This document shows positions 1 through 6,644 of a DNA stretch of 64,000 bases, in pieces. The notes below the pieces were generated by a model. The model saw only the letters and a list, made by a program, of their open reading frames with translations, was not told the origin of the DNA and did no database searches. The stretch covers positions 124,001 through 188,000 of the forward strand of contig CP136498.1 of the NCBI GenBank assembly GCA_032768795.1, written 5' to 3'. Positions within the stretch are counted from its first letter, which is position 1. Every line of letters starts with the position of its first letter. Origin of the DNA: Tremella fuciformis. Lineage: Eukaryota > Basidiomycota > Tremellomycetes > Tremellales > Tremellaceae. Both the position numbers and the translations under genes were made by a program.

Positions 1-819
1 GATGTGCTTCGGCACTCCAATCACTTTCCAGCACTCATCTGTGGAGTGCCTCCCCTGATCCGGATGGTGGATGCATCTCTTGCTTGCCGGTTTCTGCAGA
101 GATTTGCTGAGCATCCCCATCTCGTTTACGCTCTCGCCCTTTTGTTGACGTCTGCGATGTTCATCGGCGACCCTATCGATAACCTCGTCGAGGTGGATCT
201 TGTTCGACGAGGTCCCTGAGTAGAAGGTCGATGCGAGGAGGCCGTATGAGGACGGTAGGCGACGGATGGCGGCGTATGCGCCGATCTGGTTGGCGAATTG
301 CTCAAGGGTGAGCTTGGAAGTGATGGCGGAGGAGGTGATTTCGGCCAACTGTGACCGGATAGCAGTGAGATGAGGTTCGGGGTCCTCATTCTCTGGGATG
401 GTCTCGCCAAATATCGATGACCATAATTCGGCTAGGCGAGATCCGTTATCGGCCCCATATGTGGTGACCAGGTGATCGTAAAGCCCCTTCGGTTGAGGAT
501 TCTCGAAGTCGATCAGGCTCGAGGGAAGCTTATTTTGGACAGTCTCTGTCAGACTGCCGTAGAGAGTGGAGAGGGCGGTGGACTGCTCCTTCTCATGCTC
601 GTATAGAGCAACTGCTCTCTTTGATGTCTCGGCTGCTGTGGCCGGACTTGACACTGGATATCGAGCCTCGACGAGTGCTCGGATCGCTGACGCGTCCTTG
701 GTGATGTGGGGTACGAGACCGGCGGATCCGAGGACGACTCGAATCTCGCGCACCCACTGGGCGTAGTTGTCGCGCCCGTTGAGCTTACGCTCCTCTTTCA
801 CCGTCTGCACAGATGGCAT
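1..819 (-). CDS. Partial Gag of a second, GC-rich Ty1/copia-type element (runs off the left edge)
   Basis: Reading the minus strand from the ATG at 819-817 gives 273 codons without a stop up to base 1, so the gene continues outside the window. The N-terminus has the copia Gag signature L-x-G-x-(D)NY-x-x-W (KLNGRDNYAQW at about residues 12-22). Near the edge is a zinc knuckle of the form C249-x2-H252-x5-H258-x4-C263. In the family the Gag protein forms the particle and the knuckle binds the element RNA. Protease, integrase and RT should follow to the left of the window. Its protein differs clearly from the Gag of the nested family and its codons are richer in G and C, so it is a separate element family. 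The ATG was chosen because it precedes the Gag motif by 11 codons. Identification as copia Gag is from motifs only. Confidence 0.75.
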   Translation of the reverse strand, partial: MPSVQTVKEERKLNGRDNYAQWVREIRVVLGSAGLVPHITKDASAIRALVEARYPVSSPATAAETSKRAVALYEHEKEQSTALSTLYGSLTETVQNKLPSSLIDFENPQPKGLYDHLVTTYGADNGSRLAELWSSIFGETIPENEDPEPHLTAIRSQLAEITSSAITSKLTLEQFANQIGAYAAIRRLPSSYGLLASTFYSGTSSNKIHLDEVIDRVADEHRRRQQKGESVNEMGMLSKSLQKPASKRCIHHPDQGRHSTDECWKVIGVPKHI

Positions 820-954
820 GACGGAGGACCACTTCGAGGCTGGCGGTGCGTAGGCAAGGTCGACGAGTTTGTTGACGCGTTCTATCTACCGCGACTTGTC
901 GAACGAGACGTTACCACGACGGAATCTTAGCTCTGAGGCAATGGGATTCCGGTC

Positions 955-1049
955 ACCTGTTGCCCGCTCAGCACTTGCTATGAGTGATGCATTCGGACTT
1001 ACCTGTTGCCCGCTCAGCACTTGCTATGAGTGATGAGAAGGGCAACAGG
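955..1049. repeat. 35-bp direct repeat (two copies) with a 10-bp inverted repeat
   Basis: The 35 bases at 955-989 (starting ACCTGTTGCCCGCTCAGC) are repeated exactly at 1001-1035, period 46. In addition CCTGTTGCCC at 1002-1011 is the exact reverse complement of GGGCAACAGG at 1040-1049, giving a potential 10-bp stem with a 28-base loop. It may mark an element end or a local duplication; no function is claimed. Confidence 0.85.
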
Positions 1050-1121
1050 CGGCGGCATTCTACAAGGTCGTCGAGGGTGTCGGCGTTATATGCGGAGTTA
1101 TCGTTGTGGCAGCTTCCCCTG

Positions 1122-1184
1122 CCTCGTCGAGGATGAACCTCGTCGAGGCACAACCTCGTCGAGGATGTGTGTGCCTCGACGAGG
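1122..1184. repeat. Cluster of four palindromic 11-mers CCTCG(T/A)CGAGG
   Basis: Copies lie at 1122-1132, 1138-1148, 1154-1164 (each CCTCGTCGAGG) and 1174-1184 (CCTCGACGAGG). Start-to-start spacing is 16, 16 and 20 bases. A degenerate half follows at about 1188-1194, and one further exact copy lies at 183-193 inside the left-edge gag. Regular spacing of a palindrome suggests a protein-binding array or a decayed tandem repeat. Confidence 0.8.
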
Positions 1185-1227
1185 CTACTCGAGGCTGAGT
1201 CAAGCTCATGTGAGCGTACTACCTATT

Positions 1228-1364
1228 TCCGTCGGGATCTGATACAGGCAAGCAAGCCCTTGCCCATGAGAGTGGTGGCGATATGCGATTCCCATTGTGG
1301 ATAATTAATTATCGCTCCCCTTCAAAGTGATGACCTTGACTTTGGAAATTTTGTGTTCCTCCAT
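1228..1364 (-). pseudogene. gag 5' fragment, frameshifted
   Basis: The start codon (complement of 1364-1362) corresponds to the Gag start of the nested family; the N-terminus reads MEEHKISKVKVITLKGSDN. Around 1305-1311 four extra bases duplicate AATT relative to intact copies (GATAATTAATTATC against GATAATTATC), which breaks the frame. The fragment ends at 1228, at the codons equivalent to residues ~39-45 of the intact protein. It cannot encode a functional product. Confidence 0.8.
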
Positions 1365-1702
1365 CTCCTATAATCATTTCTCAAGAACCCTGGGGCCGAT
1401 CGGGTGGCCGGCAAGAGGAGTGATGTAGGCCGGTGCAATGTATATCGTGTGCAAAGGGGAAGTCGTAATTATGCGAGTGTCAGCTGCAATTGCAAAAGTT
1501 TGAACAAGACTCTCAAAGAGACTCAGCTGAAAGCAAGAGCAGCTTGAATTGCTTATGAGGCTCAGAGGCTGCCCACCAGGTTTCACTGGATTCTGCGGCC
1601 ACCGGAACGGTGTACGACCTCCTGGGTGCTCCACCAAGCTGGGGAATTGGCCCAAAGTTTGATTTCTGCAGAGCCAAGTCCGGATTTGCTTGAACTCCCT
1701 CC
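1228..1702 (-). mobile_element. Decayed 5' fragment of the nested copia family (leader plus start of gag)
   Basis: On the minus strand this matches the last ~330 bases of the family leader (1365-1702) and the first ~45 codons of gag. It has no LTR. Its left end abuts the second family's upstream region and its right end abuts a plus-strand gag piece at about 1702-1712, so the two family pieces lie head to head, as after an inversion or an inverted insertion followed by deletion. Divergence from the intact copies is much higher than among N1-N13, so this is an old relic. Confidence 0.8.
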
Positions 1703-2060
1703 GGCCAAGGATGTCAAAATATTGCGACCATCACCGGATTGATGGCCACAGCAATGCAGAGTGTTTTAATCAGCAAAATCGGAACAAGCAGACACAAAGT
1801 ATTCCGCCCAAGGCCAAGATCGCCTCTGTCAGCCATGAGATCAATACCAGCATTGGACCAGCATCTGCTTTCAATGCTGTGGCGACCGCATCCGCCTATC
1901 ATGCCAAATGCGGCCGTTATGAATTTATTATCAATTATGGAGGAACACATCACATGTGTAATGATGCTCAAATGCTATCGGATCCGAAACCGGCTCAGAA
2001 ACTGCAAGTCCGGTTTGGCAATTCAGCACACCTGTCTTGCAACATGACCGGCATTCTCTA
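1703..2060 (+). pseudogene. gag-protease relic, first part (host R0 of the nest)
   Basis: Translation from about 1711 matches residues ~217-330 of the intact Gag-Pol. The zinc knuckle is kept (CDHHRIDGHSNAEC, C-x2-H-x4-H-x4-C). The protease active-site Asp-Ser-Gly of the intact copies is replaced by Asn-Tyr-Gly at the matching place (about 1930-1938), so the catalytic aspartate is lost. Several other substitutions show age. The fragment is interrupted by the MITE at 2061 and resumes at 2473. Its LTRs are not in the window. Confidence 0.85.
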
Positions 2061-2472
2061 ACGTCAACCACCCCCTTCTTGGACACCCCCCCATTTGGGA
2101 CACCGCCGGCCAGGAAGACGGAAATTTGGCCGGTAAAATGTCAACATCATACATCTACCTTTCTGCATTCATGACACCTACTTTTGACCTCACAGGCCTC
2201 AAAAACAACATCCAAGAGCACCAGGAGCATGCTGAGAGCATGAAGAATGCATAGGGATGGCAGAGAAAGGACCACTGGGCCGGTTTCAATCATTTGGATA
2301 TTGCGCTTTTTCCAAGCCATGCATGCATGATTCATTGGTATCACTGGAAAGAGCGCCCTTCAGAGTACATGCATGCTCAGTCTCAAGTCTTCAGATGCAA
2401 CATGCATGGAGTGAGCGGCCGGCAAAGATTCGTCCCATATGGGGGGGTGTCCAAAAAGGGGGTGGTTGACGT
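2061..2472. mobile_element. 412-bp MITE with 41-bp terminal inverted repeats and TA target duplication
   Basis: The left end (ACGTCAACCACCCCCTT...) and the reverse complement of the right end agree over 41 bases with two mismatches. TA stands on both sides (2059-2060 and 2473-2474). Removing the insert and one TA restores the family sequence CTCTACCTTGCC found in intact copies, for example near 63440. TA duplication and ACGT-type ends point to a non-autonomous Tc1/mariner element, probably of the fungal Fot1/pogo kind; that assignment is inference. No ORF of note is inside. Three CATGCATG words occur at about 2318-2329, 2366-2373 and 2401-2408. Confidence 0.9.
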
Positions 2473-2670
2473 TACCTTGCCGAAATCGCTTTTCCAGGCT
2501 GCCTATATATTCCTGGGCTGGATCGGAACCACATTTTGGTCTCTGCAACTCCACAAGGCCTGGGATGGAAATTTGCTGCCGGAAATGCCCAACTCCGCAG
2601 AATGGACACCGGGAGTCATCTCCTCACAGCCCCAAAGCGATCCGGGTGTATATCAGGATGCAAGCGCATC
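2473..2670 (+). pseudogene. gag-protease relic, second part (host R0), cut by N1
   Basis: This continues the relic after the MITE, matching residues ~332-399 of the intact polyprotein, between protease and the integrase zinc finger. It ends exactly at the N1 LTR at 2671. The last five bases before the LTR, GCATC (2666-2670), are the expected left copy of the N1 target duplication; the right copy must lie beyond base 64000. Confidence 0.85.
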
Positions 2671-2832
2671 TGTCGGATGAATAAGAAGTGCATAGAGACT
2701 GCTCCCTGCTCACAGAGCAGGAAAAGCGATGCTACAAGAGTTTCCTTACATAATAGGAAAGGCAGGAAGCGAGTGTGGCAATGTGGCAGTGTGGCAGTGT
2801 GGCACAGATCAGTATTGCTCACAATTCCGACA
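2671..2832 (-). repeat. 3' LTR of N1 (162 bp)
   Basis: It runs TGTCGGA...TCCGACA. It is longer than all other LTRs here (152-154 bp), mainly because the 8-base repeat GTGTGGCA is present in four copies (2772-2804) instead of three. The second copy reads ATGTGGCA. Confidence 0.95.
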
Positions 2833-2839
2833 CTCCCAC

Positions 2840-3725
2840 TCAATCTGATCTTTGCTGAACTCCAAGTAGATCCCTCAACCTGTTGAATACCTCTGCTGGG
2901 AGCGCCTTGGTGAGGAGATCCGCCATGTTCTCAGCTGATGGGACATGTGACAGAGTCACTGTGTTGTCCTCCACCTTCTCCCTGACAAACTTGTGTCTCA
3001 TGCCAATGTGCTTGGACTTGTCATGGTTGACTGGGTTCTTTGACAAGGCAATTGCTCCATTGTTGTCGTTTAGAATTGGCAGGGGCTCCTCCAGACCAAG
3101 CTGAAGATCACTGAGAAGTTGCCTGAGCCAAATGGCTTGCCTGGTCGCTTCAGAAGAGGCCATAAGCTCTGCTTCTGTGGTAGAAAGCGCCACTGTATTT
3201 TGCCGTCGACTTTTCCAGGCCACAATTCCACCATAGACCTTGAAGATATAGCCTGTAGTCGATCTTCTTGTGTCTAGATCGCCTCCCCAGTCTGCATCTG
3301 CATAGCCCAGAGCAATCCTGTTGGAGTTTTCTTTGTTGAAGGTCAAACAAAGGTCTGTGGTGCCTCTGATGTACCGGAGTAAATGTTTGGCCGCTTTCCA
3401 GTGCTCTGTGTTGTATTTGGATATATATCTTGACAGCAGAGAAGCTGGAAAAGCGAGATCCGGTCTTGTAATTGTTGAGGCATAAAGAATGGCTCCCACT
3501 GCTTGAGCATATGGGTAATGTTTTGCCTCCTCAAATTCGGTGTCTGTGGCTGGAATGGGGCGAAAATTGGTAGGCAGAGGAGTTCTGGCTGGGTTGCAAT
3601 CACTCATACCAAACCGGTCCAAAATTGACTCCAAATAATGTTCTTGACTCATGAACAGCTTGTTTTGAGTCCGATCTCGATGAATATTGAAACCCAAGAA
3701 GTAGGAGACTGGTCCTGAGTCCTTG
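2840..3725 (-). pseudogene. N1 pol, C-terminal part (end of RT and RNase H)
   Basis: This holds the last ~295 residues of Gag-Pol: the RT thumb region and the RNase H domain, with the ADADWGG and STTEAEL motifs and the final VQQRSD before the stop. The stop codon (complement of 2842-2840) lies seven bases from the LTR. An odd replacement of Asp by Gly gives KHIGMRHKF where other copies have KHIDMRHKF. The gene is split by N2 at 3726; the other part is 9689-12548. Confidence 0.9.
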
Positions 3726-3878
3726 TGTCAGAATTGTGAGCAATACTGATCTGTGCCACACTGCCACACTGCCACATCGCTTTATACCTTTCCTATTACA
3801 TAAGGAAACTCTTGTAGCTTCGCTTTTCCTGCTCTGTGAGCAGGGAACTGTCTCTATGCACTTCTTATTCATCCGACA
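3726..3878 (+). repeat. 5' LTR of N2 (153 bp, type A)
   Basis: Begins TGTCAGAATTGTGAGC and ends ATCCGACA. Inside are three octamers TGCCACAC, a 6-bp stem TTTCCT/AGGAAA and a 7-bp stem CCTGCTC/GAGCAGG. Confidence 0.97.
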
Positions 3879-3889
3879 GGTTATGAGCC
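3879..3889 (+). promoter_or_regulatory. Primer-binding site of N2, complementary to the initiator tRNA-Met anticodon arm
   Basis: GGTTATGAGCC directly follows the LTR. Its complement GGCUCAUAACC is the anticodon stem-loop (anticodon CAU) of initiator tRNA-Met. Drosophila copia and yeast Ty5 are primed in this way by a half-tRNA. The same site follows every 5' LTR here: 12703, 15391, 22695, 30240, 32692 and 55997 on the plus strand, and ending at 29368, 41065, 46994, 53729 and 62954 on the minus strand. It is followed by a short hairpin GAATCG-CATC-CGATTC. Confidence 0.85.
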
Positions 3890-4937
3890 TGAATCGCATC
3901 CGATTCGCCTGCGGACAAGTGACATAATAGAGCTCGACGTGCTCTTTCACGAGGTATCCTCGGATCTCCGGTAGCTTCGGCGGTTCACCCGCAATCGCCT
4001 TCGCCAATTACACGGCTTCCGGCACACCTCCCTCCCTACCTACCATCTCTGTCGCTTCACCTACAAGCGCCAGAACGACACGGCACCCTTTCAACAGCGC
4101 CAACTCACGTCTTACGGCCCCTGAAGAGTCCAGCACTCACAGAAGGCCGAGATAACGGACGTTTACAACTTGGACGATTTCTCGCGTTCTACCGGTCCGA
4201 TCAGTCTCTCTGTTTTACACAGCACTCGTGATCACTGCGTCTACCGTTCCTGCGAAGGATTTCGCAGTGCGGGGTGCTGTTCAAGAGATATCGATTTATC
4301 ATTTCCGAGAAATTCAGAATTTGGAGTTGAGTCTTCCAACACCAGAAATCCAATTTCTCGCCCATCGCTCCACCGATCTGTCCGCCGCTTCTCCACAATA
4401 TAACGGCAACTACGGACTATATTTGAGCATCAGCAGAGCTCAATTGGCCCACTCGTTCTTGAGTTATTGCCTCATTACTGCAATCGGATTTCCGATTTTA
4501 CAACAATCACTCTATCGCTTTTGCCCTATCGCTGGGTGAAGTCAAGGCTTGCTGGGCTTGGCAGGTGAAGGCAAATCCTGGCCGGTTCAGGTTACATCGA
4601 GGGAGTTCGAGCAAATCCGGACTTGGCTCTGCAGAAAATTGAATTTTGGGCCGATCCCCAGTCAATTGGAGCACCCAGGAGGTCGTACACCTTTCCGGTG
4701 GCCGCAGAATCCAGTGAAACCTGGTGGGCAGCCTCTGAGCCTCATAGGCAATTCAAGCTGCTCTCGCTTTCAGCTGAGTCTCTTTGAGAGTCTCATTCAA
4801 ACTTTTGCGATTGCAGCTGACACTCGCATAATTAAAATTTCTCCTTCGCACACGGTATACCTCATACCGGCCTTCATTACCCCCGTCATTGCCAACTCAA
4901 TCGGTGCAGCCGTTCTCGAGATATATTTATCGGCAGA
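3890..4937 (+). promoter_or_regulatory. N2 leader, free of ATG
   Basis: About 1050 bases between primer site and gag. I read it base by base and found no ATG on the sense strand before the gag start at 4938. It contains no recognised gene. Open frames of 100-140 codons exist, but none has an ATG start. Confidence 0.8.
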
Positions 4938-6075
4938 ATGGAGGAGAGCGAAATCAAAATCAAAATTGTTACCTTGAAAGGCAGCGATAATTATCCTCAA
5001 TGGGAATCGCACATTGCCACAACTCTTATGGGCAAGGGGCTGCTTGCCTGCATCAAAACCGACCCGATTTCACCCATTTCAGCTGCAGAACAGCTCAAAT
5101 TCGATAAATCGTTTGCGATCATCTTCCAGAGCCTCTCTGAGACGGTCCAAGCTGCTTTACCGGCCTCTGTGAAAGATTGGACATCGCCCTCACCAAAATC
5201 GCTTTGGGAGGAATTGAAGCGGCAACATTCTGCTTCTACAGGTGCCAGGCAAGCCGCTTTGTTCCAATCGCTTGCCAGAGCTTCAATTATCGATGGAGAA
5301 GATCCAATGCCGATTCTAGCAGCCCAGCAGAGCGCCCATACTCAGCTGAACAGCTCAGGCGAAATTATATCCGATAAAATCCTTGCATTCTGCATGACAC
5401 TGGCCCTGCCAGAGTCATATGCGACCACAAAGCAGAATCTCTGGATGCGACAGCCTCTCAGCTCTGCAGAGGTGAAATCGGCAGTCCAGGCTGAATATGA
5501 GAGGCGGAAAAATTCGGATTCAGCATCAGCTCTTGCTGCAGCAAGGAGACCGGCTCCATTCAAACCGAATCGCCCCAGAGACATGTCGAAATTTTGCGAT
5601 TACCACAAATGCCATGGACACAACAATTCCGAATGCAAGAACCAGCAGAAGGCACAAAGAATTCCGCCCAAGGCCGAAATCGCATCAGTCCATGTTCCTA
5701 TTGATACCGACATTGGCCCAGCATCCGCTTTCCATGCCACAGCAATCGCATCAGCCTACCATGCGAAATGCGACCGGTATGAATTTATTATCGATTCTGG
5801 TGCGACACACCACATGTGTAATGATGCTCATATGCTGTCGGATCTCAAACCGACTCAGAAAATGCAAGTCCGGTTTGGCAATTCAGCACACTTGCCCTGC
5901 AACATGATTGGCACTCTCCACCTTGCCGGAATTCCTTTTCCAGGGTGTCTATATATTCCCGGGCTGGATCGGAACCTGATCTCGGTCTCTGCAACTCCAC
6001 AAGGCCTAGGATGGAAATTTGCGGCCGGAAATGCGATTTTGTGCCAAGACAGTACCGGAAATTCATTTCTCACAG
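4938..6075 (+). pseudogene. N2 gag-pol, first part (Gag, protease)
   Basis: Start ATG at 4938 (MEESEIKIK). The part covers Gag with the knuckle CDYHKCHGHNNSEC (C-x2-H-x4-H-x4-C) and the protease motif IIDSGATHHM, up to residue ~379. A foreign solo LTR at 6076 brings a stop within about 25 bases, so only a truncated 387-residue Gag-protease product is possible. Coding lengths before and after the solo LTR, minus one copy of the CACAG duplication, add to 4017 nt, that is 1338 codons plus stop, so the gene was intact before the hit. Confidence 0.92.
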
Positions 6076-6318
6076 TGTCACGCCTTGGCTCCCTTGGGTA
6101 GTGACGAAGGAGGGAACGGAGCAAGAATGTTGGGGCTGTAACCCAACGAAATCGTCACTGGCTCGTCAAGCAAGGACACGGACTAGAAGGTTTGACTTCG
6201 GCGAGGTCGAACTTGACCGAATGGAATCGGACTGGGATGAGGGACTGGGACTGGAGGGGAAGTCACTGGGAGATGTGAAACTGATCCATCGCTGGGGCAT
6301 CTACGAGAAAGTTGCGGG

Positions 6319-6328
6319 TTTATATATA
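6319..6328 (+). promoter_or_regulatory. TATA-like box in the solo LTR
   Basis: TTTATATATA lies near the middle of the solo LTR, just upstream of the palindrome cluster. If it is the LTR promoter, transcription would start about 30 bases downstream and the element would read rightwards. Strand and function are inferred. Confidence 0.45.
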
Positions 6329-6333
6329 CAATA

Positions 6334-6525
6334 GGCGTTCAGGTGAACGCCACAGGTGTTCGGGTGATCGTTCGGATGAACAGTCAAATACTACTTCTTC
6401 TGGAAGGCGTTCATGTGACCAAAGGGGGTCGGGTGAACGCTGCTTGCGTTCAGGTGAACGTGGCAGGCATGTCGTCCAAGGCTAGGGTTTGTTCGGGTGA
6501 ATGGGACCTGTGTTCAAGTGAACAC
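6334..6525. repeat. Eight degenerate copies of GTTC(A/G)GGTGAAC in the solo LTR
   Basis: Copies start at 6337, 6358, 6370, 6409, 6428 (one base short), 6448, 6491 and 6512. Those at 6358 and 6370 are directly adjacent. Two are extended palindromes: GGCGTTCA-GG-TGAACGCC at 6334-6351 and GTGTTCA-AG-TGAACAC at 6510-6525. The arrangement suggests several binding sites for one dimeric protein. Confidence 0.8.
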
Positions 6526-6644
6526 TTGGGTGATCGGTGATGTCGTGGGTAGATGTCCCAAGGATGTGGAGACGGAGCGGAGCGAAGATTACTTGAAGTT
6601 GAGTCGGAGGTCGGAGCAAAGTCGGAGTTTGGTCGTTCATGACA

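Larger units (their letters stand above)
820..1227 (-). other. Upstream region of the left-edge copia element; LTR not delimited
   Basis: This stretch lies between the left-edge gag and the first piece of the nested family. On the minus strand it should hold the leader and 5' LTR of the left-edge element. I cannot fix an LTR: no anticodon-arm primer site is visible. The interval 959-1047 begins TGTTGCCC and ends GGGCAACA, an LTR-like pairing of ends, but 89 bp would be very short. It also holds a 35-bp direct repeat and a palindrome cluster, listed separately. No coding potential was recognised. Confidence 0.4.
6076..6644. mobile_element. 569-bp solo LTR of an unrelated LTR retrotransposon
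   Basis: Ends are TGTCA...TGACA and five bases CACAG are duplicated at 6071-6075 and 6645-6649. TG...CA ends, a 5-bp duplication and absence of coding sequence indicate a solo LTR left by recombination between two LTRs. The sequence is unrelated to the nest family; the TGTCACGCC start resembles Ty3-type LTRs, but the superfamily is not settled. A TATA-like run TTTATATATA lies at 6319-6328 and a motif cluster follows it. A short non-autonomous DNA element is the alternative. Confidence 0.75.

Noticed and set aside
955..1049. CRISPR-like pair of 35-bp repeats
   Set aside because: Only two copies with an 11-bp spacer, in eukaryotic transposon DNA, with no cas genes.
2883..3104. Numerous 60-145 codon frames on the strand opposite to pol, repeated in every copy
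   Set aside because: They are shadows of the conserved coding sequence and recur wherever the same pol segment occurs; no independent start, motif or codon pattern.
3879..3906. Possible tRNA gene at the match to tRNA-iMet
   Set aside because: Only the anticodon arm is matched, in the complementary direction, and it directly follows an LTR. This is a primer site.
4170..4977. Open frames of 77-142 codons in the leaders
   Set aside because: They begin at TTG or GTG, not ATG, and lie in a region without ATG. They may be open by composition or shared descent; no protein signature is recognisable. Kept only as part of the leader finding.
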